Assembly: GCA_023374025.1 (NCBI GenBank)
Contig: SIJG01000120.1
Location: forward strand, 237,424-301,423
Direction of reading: 5' to 3'
DNA from: Heterodera schachtii
Taxonomy: Eukaryota; Nematoda; Chromadorea; Rhabditida; Heteroderidae
DNA: 64,000 nucleotides
The translations under genes and the position numbers were made by a program. A model generated the notes under the pieces. That model was not told the DNA's origin, made no database searches, and worked only from the letters and a program-made list of their open reading frames with translations. Shown here piece after piece: positions 43,261 to 56,219 of this stretch. Positions within the stretch are counted from its first letter, which is position 1. Every line of letters starts with the position of its first letter.

Positions 43261-45180
43261 ATAAGCCGATATAAGTGGAGAAAAACTGGATCAGATTATT
43301 CTTTATGCTGTTGAACCTTTTTTTGTTCAATCATTTGCACGTTTTTGGAAAATTTTAGGGTCAACGTTTTGGTCAAATAAAAATTAATATTTTAATATTT
43401 ATATCATTTAATTTTTTTTATATTTTGCTTTGTTTATGAAATTGAATCCGGCAAAAAACGACCAAATTTTGACCAAATATTAGGTGCTGTTATGGTTATT
43501 ATTAATTCAGCGAAGCGATTTAATAAAGCGAATTGCATGGAAAATTTGGGCTCATATAAAAATGGATCCACAAAAAAACGAAAAATAGCGAAAGCAAAGA
43601 ATTTACGCCCGAAATTCAGCTGATGCTCTCCAACTTCTTTCCTTTTGCGGTGAGGAGAAATTGAATTGTGCTGAAATGATATTTGTACTCGAAGTTCCCG
43701 AGTCGAGAAAGGCCTCGACTTGTAATGTGGGAGGAAGGAAATTGAACAAATCGGGATTAGCCAATTCCCCTTCACAGAAGGTTGAATTTTAGCCAAGTTA
43801 TGAAGACCTACCGTACTAGCGAACGTGAGGACAATCCGACAGTGGACAATTCGACAGGTCGGATTGTCCAACTTTCGGATTGTCCACTGTCGAATTGCCC
43901 AGGAACCCTAGCGAAGGGTCTACAGTACATAAAATGACAATTTTTTGTGGCGGGGGGAGGCGGTTAAAGAAAACCGCGATTGGCGAACAAAAGGTGAGAA
44001 AAAAAAGAGGTAATTAATTGTAAAGCAAACAATAGTGAACTTGATGCTTTAAAATAGGGCGAACGAGGTGATAAACTTTTGTACAGTGATTAGAGGCATT
44101 AAAAATGAACGGAATTTCGCATAAATTGGAGATGCAACATTAATTTTTTTTGAAATCATTATTTAAGGTAACGAAAAATGTGATAAAAACGAAAAAAAGA
44201 AAATAGTGATTGTTAGCTGAAAAACATGTATCTTAATTGAATAGGGTTAAAATGAACAAATTCTGTATTTATGAATATGCCAAAAACATTTTGTTCTTTT
44301 TTATCACAATAAAAAAATTTTCAAAAGTAAGTGAGTTCATTTTATTTTTACAATTTTTGATGATTATAAGCAAAGCGTCGGAGAATTGTGAAAGAGGGGC
44401 TGGGGGTGAATAGAATCAGCCTATTGCTTTGATAAAACAAATTGAGCAGTGACTGTGTTTCTTTGAATGTTTATGTTAAGCTGATGATGCTTTTTATTTG
44501 ATCATTTTTCCATGTCCATTTTAAGCATAAATAATTATTTTTTAATATATCCCAAAATGTTACGCTTTTGGCCCGAGTTGGCCACAACTTACTGTAACGG
44601 ACGGCAAAATTTTAAACTCTCATTAAGCAATATGGAGAATAATAATCCCAAATATTAAATCCGAGATTCCCGTTAAATTTGAATAAGTTAATTTAAAAAA
44701 ATATTGAAATATATTTTTAATTAGAAAAATTTCTCATTTCTAACCAAAATGCCTTTATGGGCCGAACAATACCCAAACCCAAACCCATTAATTTTAATAC
44801 CACGTAATTAAATCATTTCAAAAGAACGAACAATGTTAATTAAATTCAAAAAAATTTCAGTAAAATGCAAAAAGAATTTGTTCCTTCTTTTGTATATAAA
44901 TTTGCTTCTTTTTAAATTTTTGATTGTTGAACTTTGTCAACTTTTGTCACCTGCTGCTGCTGCCCATCTTCTCTCGCTGTTGGCGTTATTGTTGAAACAA
45001 AATTGTGAACGGAGGGAATGGGGGCGGCGTGGGGCCATTAAATAATTATATTATTATGAGATGAAAATCCATTTAATTTGACTTGGCCTTCACTAAATGG
45101 TTTTCTACACCCTTTCCCCATTTTCGATTCCTTTTCTGTAGAAACTTTTGTTACTTTCCTTAACACGGTTTCTTATTTTT
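43260..45180. other. Non-coding interval
   Basis: Apart from the 84-bp element at 43824 I see no supported gene. The open frame 43434-43871 (minus) crosses that element and has no protein-like features. 44833-45045 (plus) encodes a hydrophobic stretch (FLLLYINLLLFKFLIVELCQ) that could be a signal-anchor exon upstream of the Fic gene, but no donor joins it in phase. Confidence 0.4.
43824..43907. mobile_element. 84-bp hairpin micro-element with exact 8-bp TSD
   Basis: CTAGCGAA is duplicated exactly (43816-43823 and 43908-43915). Inside, CGACAGTGGACAAT pairs with ATTGTCCACTGTCG. The outer ends (CGTGAGGACAATCCGAC and GTCGAATTGCCCAGGAACC) are weaker inverted repeats. TSD length suggests hAT-type mobilisation. 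Confidence 0.75.
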
Positions 45181-45209
45181 TAGTACCCACAAAAAAATTA
45201 AATTTGAAA

Positions 45210-48200
45210 ATGCAACGTCGAGATGAAGCAGCCCGAAGGGAACGCGAGCTGGCGCAGCAGATGCGCCGTTATGCGTCATCAGAGTTTCTGGCAGACAGCC
45301 AATATTTTGGAATTTTGGACAACTTGGCCCTCCAACGAGAATTCACACTTTCAGTGAGTTTCATGTCTTTTTGGGGAAAAAAATAAAATATTGAAATCAA
45401 AAATAAATTAAATAAATTTCCTCCCAACTTAAAGAGGAAAAACCATGTTTTTATTTTTTGGACTTTAAATTTTTTAATCCATATCGCTTAATAAGCCCAC
45501 AGTATTTTCCATTTTTTTAAATGAATTACTGTAGAAAAGTTACATCACTTTATTTTTGGAAATAATTCGGACAAATTTTTGAAGAAAATAAAATATAAAT
45601 TTATAGCGAAAAACATTTTAAGATAATTTCTCGAATTAACCAACGCGTTCTTGAGCGCGAAAACCAAGCCGCTGCCGGACAAATGCGGCGATACGGCCGT
45701 ATGCGCGTTGGCAATATTGAGCTGATGCGCGGCGAGCTAGTTGGCCCGGCGATGAACGAATTCATCACTTGGCTGAACAACAGCTACGCCAACAACAACA
45801 ATATTGTGCGGCTGGCCGTAGAAGCGCACAACCGACTGGTGAACATTTTTACCTCCATTATTAAGAATTTTGATAAATTTTTCTAAGATTCAAAAAAGTT
45901 TTAATTGGGCAACACACAATGGTCATTGTTTATGGACAAAAGCTAAATTAAGGGGAAAAAATGCCCTTTTGCTTGAATGAATCTGAAAGGAATTAATGTA
46001 TTTGGAATTTTTAGTAGCATTTTTTATGGGCTTTCTAATCAAATTTTCGGCATTTTTTCGTATAGTTTTTTAAATATTTAAGTTTTTTAATAAAATTTAT
46101 CCTATCCCTAGTCATGGAAATTTTTTATTTTGATTTAACTCAATATTTTGGCGAAAAAAATGGAATAAATCTTCCTAACAAAACGTATTATGCTGATCAA
46201 AAAAATGTTTTACTGCACTTGGTCAGATCATTACTTCAGGTGATCGGGACACCTAAAAACTGAACATTGCTTATACCTGTTGAGGAATGGGCAAGTCCTT
46301 TTCGCTTATCGATGTTGATCATTGGTACTGTAAAATGCAATTTTTCTTAAGAATATAGTACTTTTTGTATAGACCGAAATTGAATACCCATATTTCAGCG
46401 GGTATAAGCGTAGTGGCATACGGTCTTTTGCAAATTACAGATCATTTTGTGTTCTTTAGAATAGGCCTACCTAGTCAAAATTTTCAACCCCTAGGAATTT
46501 TTTTTTGAAAATTTCCTCGATTTCTTTGTATTTTAAGGTACTTAGGTTACCAGAAGACTGATCTGCAAAATGGTGTAAAAGACTTTTTTATTAGCACTAA
46601 AAATTTCAAGTATTATTTCAAGAATAAATAATATAATTTGAAAGCCCATAAAAATTCTATAAAAAAATCCAAAATACATTATTTTGTTTCTGGTTCTAAA
46701 ACATAAAATCGAGCATTTTTATTCAATTTAATTTTTGTCTATAAACATATGACCATGACTGTAATAATTAGGACTAGGTTCATATGTAAGAAAAGCGCAA
46801 AAATGTAAATAAAATAGAATGCAAAAAATAATCACGAAATATGTAAAAAAAATATGCACAAAAACTCCCAATATGTATCAAAATAACCAAAAAAACTTTT
46901 CTTATTATTATTTTTTGGACAAAAATTCTCATAAAGAATGAATAGGGCACAAAGTGCTATAAAAACGACCTAATGTGGTTTAGAAATAAATGTTGTTGCG
47001 ATTTTAAAAATTATCTTCAATATTCCTTAAGCAAATGCCAAATACAGAGGAAATTTCTTATTTGGCTAAATTTTGCTCAATATTTTGGATTTTTTCAATC
47101 TTTTAGACAATATTTTTGCATTTTTTCTAAATATTTTTTACATAAAATTATACTTATTTTTTGAATACCTAACTCTCATTCTAAATGTTGAAAAATAGAA
47201 TCACACTCCCTGAATTGCAAGCTCCCCTTTTGAGTGGGTTGAAAAATAGAACCCACGGCAGGGATGGTGCAAAGAGAAAAATAAAAAGCGAAAAAAGCGA
47301 AACCAAAATAAAAAGCTAAAGCGAAAAGGCGAAACTAAAATGCCCAAAAAAGGCGAAAAGGCGAAAAGTGAAAAGATTTTTTGAAAATTACTGTTTATTT
47401 TTTCCGTTATTCATTAAAAATTAATCATATTAAAAATATTATTCGGGATCCCGCATGTATAAATCCCGCAAAATACCGCAATCCCACATTTAAAATTTTC
47501 GAGATCCCGCGCGGGATTGCGGGATTTTTGAAAAATTTTCAATTAAATTTCAAAAATTATTTACAAAAAAACAAAAAAACAATTGTCATTTTGAAAAAGA
47601 AATTTTTAGGGGCGGGCTGGATGCATTAAAAGGGGCTGATGGGTTGATTAAGATTTTATAAGGGTCGGAGCTCGGAGGGTTGAAAAGAGATCGGCGGTCA
47701 AATTGTTAAAGGGACCAATATGAATTTGTTAAAAATTTATTCAAAAATATTTGGCATTTTGTCATTAAAAATTTTCGAAAACTCAATAAAATCCCTCACA
47801 AATAATCAAATTTGCGGATCCCGCTGCGGAATTTGAACTAAAAATTTTGCGGGACGGGATCCCGCAGGTATAAATCCCGCAATTCCGCAAATCCCGCATT
47901 TCCCAAAAAATGCGGGATTGCGGATTGGAAGCACGCAAAATCCCGTGCGGATCCCGTCCCTCGCCGGGCTCTAATTAAACCCACTTTTAACTTTGGCGTT
48001 TTTTTTAATAATTCAATTTCTGTTAAACTTTTTTTTCTTATTTCCATTACTAATGGTGGGAACCGCCCACTTCGGCCCCGGTCTTTTTTAGTTAATTTAG
48101 AAATCATTTCTATTTTGACATATAATTATAGAGCACACATAGAGCTTTTAAATGATGCCCAGATTGGCTAAAGTTAACTGACAAATAAAAAAGTTATTTT

Positions 48201-48893
48201 CCAAATTTACGGCGCCGAATTTCGTTTTATCATATTTTCGGCTTTTTATCATTTATTTTTAATATACAGTTTTGTCTGCCAAACATAAAAGTGTCCTATT
48301 CATGTTTTATGAATTAAAATTTGTTTTTTAAATTTTTTATTAAAGTTTTTATTTTCCAATACTGCTTGGTTATGTTTTGAAAATTAAACTTGTTAAAAGG
48401 CACCAAAAAGCTCAAAATGGCCATTTTGGAACAATTTGTTCATTTTTTTAATTCGATAGGCATTTTCATTTTTAAAATAAAAACTAAATGAGAAGAATTT
48501 TTTGATTAAAATTATATTTAAGTAAAGATTCCGAATCCTGCAAATAAAAAATGAAAACAAGGCTTAGAAATTTCATTCAGACTTAAAAATGGGTTTTCAT
48601 ATTTCTTATCTGTTAATTCTTCCCTAGTTGGTGTGTTTTTCCCGATTCCAACCCAGTCTAATTCCAATTCATCTCAGGTCGCCATACATCCGTTTTTTGA
48701 CGGTAATGGCAGAACAGCCCGGCTTCTCCTCAATTTGATATTGAGGAAGGCCGGGCTGGGACCGGTCATATTCCGTGGTGATTGGCGGTTGGAATACTAC
48801 CGCTGTATTCGGATGGGAGATTTGGATGATTTCGCTACTGAAATCAATCGATTAATCATGAATATTTCGACACCAAGTACCAGCAATTATTAA
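45210..48893 (+). CDS. Compact Fic-domain protein (FICD-like), three exons
   Basis: Exons: 45210-45353, 45623-45838 and 48678-48893; all GT...AG, phase 0, 191 residues. The Fic core is HPFFDGNGRTARLLL (residues 124-138), with the catalytic His, the Asp, and the Gly-Asn-Gly-Arg loop intact. It is preceded by a helix typical of FICD (NEFITWLNN, then VEAHNRLV). Fic enzymes usually transfer AMP from ATP to a target Ser/Thr/Tyr; animal FICD modifies the ER chaperone BiP. Here I see no signal or membrane segment in the model, and no upstream (S/T)xxxE(G/N) inhibitory helix. An acceptor TTATTTTTTAG at 45183, 27 bp before the ATG, fits a spliced-leader trans-splice site. Intron 2 is 2.84 kb and full of repeats, so the join 45838 to 48678 needs RNA support, although phase and family alignment fit exactly. 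Confidence 0.85.
46190..46300 (+). repeat. Diverged copy of the interior of the 13779-14850 element
   Basis: CTGATCAAAAAAATGTTTTA ... GGTCAGATCA ... GTGATCGGGACACC parallels 14091-14160 in order and orientation. It lies in intron 2 of the Fic gene. Confidence 0.6.
47262..47970. repeat. Cluster of GGGATCCCG-type GC-rich islands
   Basis: Starts with CAGGGATGGTGCAAAG and AAAAGCGAAAA-type words, then two islands (47445-47530 and 47815-47970) of repeated ATCCCGC and GCGGGAT words, ending CCGGGCTCTA. They are partly self-complementary, like the islands at 10.02, 25.57 and 49.48 kb. They are probably decayed MITEs in the Fic intron. Confidence 0.5.
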
Positions 48894-49479
48894 GTTAAAA
48901 AAGTGGTTGCACCGAAAATTTTTCAAAATAAGAACATAAGAAAAAAAAATTTTTAGAAATAAGAACGATGAGACCCTTGAGTTAAAAACGAATTTTTTAT
49001 ACAAAAATTGTTGGTATTTAATTCCACATTTTCATTGTTATTTCATTTATTGAATTTAAATATTGTTGTTAACCATTGTTATGTAATAAAAATAACAAAT
49101 TTTTGGATAATAAATTTATGAAGATGTACATATCTCTGCTGCTTCTATTGTGGATGACGGGATGATTTAATAGAATCACAAAACACTCATTTGGTTACAA
49201 AAGAACCTCATTTAAAAAATCATAATTAGGGATGGGAATTATAGGCAAAATTTGCGCACTTGATATACGGTAAGATAAGCACGAAAACACATTTTCCGAT
49301 TGGTTTGTGGAATCTACGAAGATTTTTATATTGCCTATTTTATATATTCTTTTGAGCTTACTGTGCCTATTTTAAGGATTTTCTCAAAAATTAGTCGCCA
49401 AAATTTGTTTATTTTTGATAAAAAGATTAGAAAATTTGTCCTTATTCGAAAAAAACCTTAAAATATGTAATAATTTCTA

Positions 49480-49600
49480 GAGCCCGGAATTTTGAAATGG
49501 CCGCTACCGGGGCCGGGACTTGGAAAATGACCCGGGCGGGGCCCCGGTCCCGGTCCCTATTTAGAGCCCGGGGCCCCGCCAGGACCGGGACTTTTTCAAA
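49480..49600. repeat. GC-rich palindromic island of the TAGAGCCCGG type
   Basis: TAGAGCCCGG occurs at about 49480 and again near 49561, with GGGGCCGGGAC and GTCCCGGTCCC words between, capable of pairing. It resembles an expanded version of the 59-bp micro-MITE ends (TAGAGCTCGAC). No matching right terminus or TSD was found. Confidence 0.5.
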
Positions 49601-49867
49601 ATTTGTGCAACTTTGATTATAAATTTTAAAAAAATTGGTAATATTCAATTTTACCTTGGGAATAGGCCAAGCAATGCAACGACCTTTTTTGTCTGTTTTT
49701 AAAGCACTTTTAGGGCATGCTTTTTTTTAATTTTGGACATCAAGGGGGCGGGGTCCGGCGGTGCCGATAGGCGCCGCCGGTGAAAATTTTGTAATTTTAA
49801 CCATTTTTAAACAGGTCTTCATTGAAAATTAGCAATTTATAAGCCCCCCACAGTCCAGGAAAAAAAA

Positions 49868-52800
49868 TTTGACTTTAAATTATAAACAATTTTTGTCATA
49901 TTCCATATTGCTTAATCTTATCGAATATAATGGTAAATTTTGGATTTTGGCAGTGACAATTTTGGGAAAAATTTCTCAGATTCAAACCCACCAAAAATTG
50001 ACTTTAAAATACTAAACAATTTTTGTCATATTCCATATTGCTTAATCTTATCGAATATAATGGTAAATTTTGGATTTTGGCAGTGACAATTTTGGGAAAA
50101 ATTACTCAGATTCAAACCCACCAAAAATTGACTTTAAAATACTAAACTATTTTTGTCATATCCCATATTGCTTAATCTTATCGAATATAATGGTAAATTT
50201 TGGATTTTGGCAGTGACAATTTTGGGAAAAATTACTCAGATTCAAACCCACCAAAAATTGACTTTAAAATACTAAACTATTTTTGTCATATTCCATATTG
50301 CTTAATCTTATCGAATATAATGGTAAATTTTGGATTTTGGCAGTGACAATTTTGGGAAAAATTACTCAGATTCAAACCCACCAAAAATTGACTTTAAAAT
50401 ACTAAACAATTTTTGTCATATTCCATATTGCTAATCTTATCGAATATAATGGTAAATTTTGGATTTTGGCAGTGACAATTTTGGGAAAAATTTCTCAGAT
50501 TCAAACCCACCAAAAATTGACTTTAAAATACTAAACTATTTTTGTCATATTCCATATTGCTTAATCTTATCGAATATAATGGTAAATTTTTGATTTTGGC
50601 AGTGACAATTTTGGGAAAAATTACTCAGATTCAAACCCACCAAAAATTGACTTTAAAATACTAAACAATTTTTGTCATATCCCATATTGCTTAATCTTAT
50701 CGAATATAATGGTAAATTTTGGATTTTGGCAGTGACAATTTTGGGAAAAATTTCTCAGATTCAAACCCACCAAAAATTGACTTTAAAATACTAAACAATT
50801 TTTGTCATATCCCATATTGCTTAATCTTATCGAATATAATGGTAAATTTTGGATTTTGGCAGTGACAATTTTGGGAAAAATTTCTCAGATTCAAACCCAC
50901 CAAAAATTGACTTTAAAATACTAAACAATTTTTGTCATATCCCATATTGCTTAATCTTATCGAATATAATGGTAAATTTTGGATTTTGGCAGTGACAATT
51001 TTGGGAAAAATTACTCAGATTCAAACCCACCAAAAATTGACTTTAAAATACTAAACTATTTTTGTCATATTCCATATTGCTTAATCTTATCGAATATAAT
51101 GGTAAATTTTGGATTTTGGCAGTGACAATTTTGGGAAAAATTACTCAGATTCAAACCCACCAAAAATTGACTTTAAAATACTAAACAATTTTTGTCATAT
51201 TCCATATTGCTAATCTTATCGAATATAATGGTAAATTTTGGATTTTGGCAGTGACAATTTTGGGAAAAATTTCTCAGATTCAAACCCACCAAAAATTGAC
51301 TTTAAAATACTAAACTATTTTTGTCATATTCCATATTGCTTAATCTTATCGAATATAATGGTAAATTTTTGATTTTGGCAGTGACAATTTTGGGAAAAAT
51401 TACTCAGATTCAAACCCACCAAAAATTGACTTTAAAATACTAAACAATTTTTGTCATATCCCATATTGCTTAATCTTATCGAATATAATGGTAAATTTTG
51501 GATTTTGGCAGTGACAATTTTGGGAAAAATTTCTCAGATTCAAACCCACCAAAAATTGACTTTAAAATACTAAACAATTTTTGTCATATCCCATATTGCT
51601 TAATCTTATCGAATATAATGGTAAATTTTGGATTTTGGCAGTGACAATTTTGGGAAAAATTTCTCAGATTCAAACCCACCAAAAATTGACTTTAAAATAC
51701 TAAACAATTTTTGTCATATCCCATATTGCTTAATCTTATCGAATATAATGGTAAATTTTGGATTTTGGCAGTGACAATTTTGGGAAAAATTTCTCAGATT
51801 CAAACCCACCAAAAATTGACTTTAAAATACTAAACTATTTTTGTCATATCCCATATTGCTTAATCTTATCGAATATAATGGTAAATTTTGGATTTTGGCA
51901 GTGACAATTTTGGGAAAAATTACTCAGATTCAAACCCACCAAAAATTGACTTTAAAATACTAAACTATTTTTGTCATATTCCATATTGCTTAATCTTATC
52001 GAATATAATGGTAAATTTTGGATTTTGGCAGTGACAATTTTGGGAAAAATTACTCAGATTCAAACCCACCAAAAATTGACTTTAAAATACTAAACAATTT
52101 TTGTCATATCCCATATTGCTTAATCTTATCGAATATAATGGTAAATTTTGGATTTTGGCAGTGACAATTTTGGGAAAAATTACTCAGATTCAAACCCACC
52201 AAAAATTGACTTTAAAATACTAAACAATTTTTGTCATATTCCATATTGCTAATCTTATCGAATATAATGGTAAATTTTGGATTTTGGCAGTGACAATTTT
52301 GGGAAAAATTTCTCAGATTCAAACCCACCAAAAATTGACTTTAAAATACTAAACTATTTTTGTCATATTCCATATTGCTTAATCTTATCGAATATAATGG
52401 TAAATTTTTGATTTTGGCAGTGACAATTTTGGGAAAAATTACTCAGATTCAAACCCACCAAAAATTGACTTTAAAATACTAAACAATTTTTGTCATATCC
52501 CATATTGCTTAATCTTATCGAATATAATGGTAAATTTTGGATTTTGGCAGTGACAATTTTGGGAAAAATTTCTCAGATTCAAACCCACCAAAAATTGACT
52601 TTAAAATACTAAACAATTTTTGTCATATCCCATATTGCTTAATCTTATCGAATATAATGGTAAATTTTGGATTTTGGCAGTGACAATTTTGGGAAAAATT
52701 TCTCAGATTCAAACCCACCAAAAATTGACTTTAAAATACTAAACAATTTTTGTCATATCCCATATTGCTTAATCTTATCGAATATAATGGTAAATTTTGG

Positions 52801-55800
52801 ATTTTGGCAGTGACAATTTTGGGAAAAATTTCTCAGATTCAAACCCCACCAAAAATTGACTTTAAAATACTAAACAATTTTTGTCATATCCCATATTGCT
52901 TAATCTTATCGAATATAATGGTAAATTTTGGATTTTGGCAGTGACAATTTTGGGAAAAATTTCTCAGATTCAAACCCCACCAAAAATTGACTTTAAAATA
53001 CTAAACAATTTTTGTCATATCCCATATTGCTAATCTTATCGAATATAATGGTAAATTTTGGATTTTGGCAGTGACAATTTTGGGAAAAATTTCTCAGATT
53101 CAAACCCACCAAAAATTGACTTTAAAATACTAAACAATTTTTGTCATATTCCATATTGCTTAATCTTATCGAATATAATGGTAAATTTTGGATTTTGGCA
53201 GTGACAATTTTGGGAAAAATTTCTCAGATTCAAACCCACCAAAAATTGACTTTAAAATACTAAACAATTTTTGTCATATCCCATATTGCTAATCTTATCG
53301 AATATAATGGTAAATTTTGGATTTTGGCAGTGACAATTTTGGGAAAAATTACTCAGATTCAAACCCACCAAAAATTGACTTTAAAATACTAAACAATTTT
53401 TGTCATATCCCATATTGCTTAATCTTATCGAATATAATGGTAAATTTTGGATTTTGGCAGTGACAATTTTGGGAAAAATTTCTCAGATTCAAACCCCACC
53501 AAAAATTGACTTTAAAATACTAAACAATTTTTGTCATATCCCATATTGCTAATCTTATCGAATATAATGGTAAATTTTGGATTTTGGCAGTGACAATTTT
53601 GGGAAAAATTTCTCAGATTCAAACCCACCAAAAATTGACTTTAAAATACTAAACAATTTTTGTCATATCCCATATTGCTTAATCTTATCGAATATAATGG
53701 TAAATTTTGGATTTTGGCAGTGACAATTTTGGGAAAAATTTCTCAGATTCAAACCCACCAAAAATTGACTTTAAAATACTAAACAATTTTTGTCATATCC
53801 CATATTGCTTAATCTTATCGAATATAATGGTAAATTTTGGATTTTGGCAGTGACAATTTTGGGAAAAATTTCTCAGATTCAAACCCACCAAAAATTGACT
53901 TTAAAATACTAAACAATTTTTGTCATATCCCATATTGCTTAATCTTATCGAATATAATGGTAAATTTTGGATTTTGGCAGTGACAATTTTGGGAAAAATT
54001 ACTCAGATTCAAACCCACCAAAAATTGACTTTAAAATACTAAACAATTTTTGTCATATCCCATATTGCTAATCTTATCGAATATAATGGTAAATTTTGGA
54101 TTTTGGCAGTGACAATTTTGGGAAAAATTACTCAGATTCAAACCCACCAAAAATTGACTTTAAAATACTAAACAATTTTTGTCATATTCCATATTGCTTA
54201 ATCTTATCGAATATAATGGTAAATTTTGGATTTTGGCAGTGACAATTTTGGGAAAAATTACTCAGATTCAAACCCACCAAAAATTGACTTTAAAATACTA
54301 AACAATTTTTGTCATATCCCATATTGCTAATCTTATCGAATATAATGGTAAATTTTGGATTTTGGCAGTGACAATTTTGGGAAAAATTTCTCAGATTCAA
54401 ACCCACCAAAAATTGACTTTAAAATACTAAACAATTTTTGTCATATTCCATATTGCTTAATCTTATCGAATATAATGGTAAATTTTGGATTTTGGCAGTG
54501 ACAATTTTGGGAAAAATTTCTCAGATTCAAACCCACCAAAAATTGACTTTAAAATACTAAACAATTTTTGTCATATTCCATATTGCTTAATCTTATCGAA
54601 TATAATGGTAAATTTTGGATTTTGGCAGTGACAATTTTGGGAAAAATTTCTCAGATTCAAACCCACCAAAAATTGACTTTAAAATACTAAACAATTTTTG
54701 TCATATCCCATATTGCTAATCTTATCGAATATAATGGTAAATTTTGGATTTTGGCAGTGACAATTTTGGGAAAAATTACTCAGATTCAAACCCACCAAAA
54801 ATTGACTTTAAAATACTAAACAATTTTTGTCATATTCCATATTGCTTAATCTTATCGAATATAATGGTAAATTTTGGATTTTGGCAGTGACAATTTTGGG
54901 AAAAATTTCTCAGATTCAAACCCACCAAAAATTGACTTTAAAATACTAAACAATTTTTGTCATATCCCATATTGCTAATCTTATCGAATATAATGGTAAA
55001 TTTTGGATTTTGGCAGTGACAATTTTGGGAAAAATTTCTCAGATTCAAACCCCACCAAAAATTGACTTTAAAATACTAAACAATTTTTGTCATATCCCAT
55101 ATTGCTTAATCTTATCGAATATAATGGTAAATTTTGGATTTTGGCAGTGACAATTTTGGGAAAAATTTCTCAGATTCAAACCCCACCAAAAATTGACTTT
55201 AAAATACTAAACAATTTTTGTCATATTCCATATTGCTTAATCTTATCGAATATAATGGTAAATTTTGGATTTTGGCAATGACAATTTTGGGAAAAATTTC
55301 TCAGATTCAAACCCACCAAAAATTGACTTTAAAATACTAAACAATTTTTGTCATATTCCATATTGCTTAATCTTATCGAATATAATGGTAAATTTTGGAT
55401 TTTGGCAGTGACAATTTTGGGAAAAATTTCTCAGATTCAAACCCACCAAAAATTGACTTTAAAATACTAAACAATTTTTGTCATATCCCATATTGCTAAT
55501 CTTATCGAATATAATGGTAAATTTTGGATTTTGGCAGTGACAATTTTGGGAAAAATTTCTCAGATTCAAACCCACCAAAAATTGACTTTAAAATACTAAA
55601 CAATTTTTGTCATATCCCATATTGCTTAATCTTATCGAATATAATGGTAAATTTTGGATTTTGGCAGTGACAATTTTGGGAAAAATTTCTCAGATTCAAA
55701 CCCCACCAAAAATTGACTTTAAAATACTAAACAATTTTTGTCATATTCCATATTGCTTAATCTTATCGAATATAATGGTAAATTTTGGATTTTGGCAATG

Positions 55801-55912
55801 ACAATTTTGGGAAAAATTTCTCAGATTCAAACCCACCAAAAATTGACTTTAAAATATTAAACTATTTTTGTCATATTCCATATTGCTTAATCTTATCTAA
55901 TATAATGGTAAA
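49868..55912. repeat. 130-bp satellite array, about 46 copies
   Basis: Head-to-tail units of 129-131 bp (landmark CAGTGACAATTTTGGGAAAA) fill six kilobases, with very high identity. Variable positions include AAACAAT/AAACTAT, TTCCAT/CCCAT, GCTTAATC/GCTAATC, GGATTTTGG/TGATTTTGG and TTTCTCAG/TTACTCAG; later units add ACCCCACC. The array sits within MITE-like DNA: a CCAGGAAAAAA word occurs on its left (49855) and a related CCCAGGAAAAAATATGG on its right (56064). Open frames of 64 codons inside it are by-products of 131-bp units. Confidence 0.97.
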
Positions 55913-56219
55913 ATGGAATTTTATTCAGTTTTTTTTTTGATTTTATCATTTTTTTAAAATTTGATTTTTTCATATTTTTTCATGGTTATTTTGTGTATAA
56001 AGCATGGCTTTCCATTTAGCTTTAAATCAAGCTAAAAACATGTTTTCGTGCGTTTCAGGCCTCCACAACCCAGGAAAAAATATGGATTTCCATATAATTG
56101 GACTCCCTATTTATGTTGTTTCTGTTGTATATGGCTGAATAAAATATCGTCTTGTATAAAATGTTATGAACAAAAGTTATATGTCTGATGAATTACAGGA
56201 ATATATAATTAAAAATAAG

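Noticed and set aside
43434..43871. 145-codon minus-strand open frame
   Set aside because: It crosses the 84-bp mobile element and its flank, has no domain and no supporting splice or start context.
52750..55801. Identical 64-codon frames beginning MSYPILLNLIEYNG
   Set aside because: They arise from 131-bp satellite units and are copied with the array; there is no gene context.
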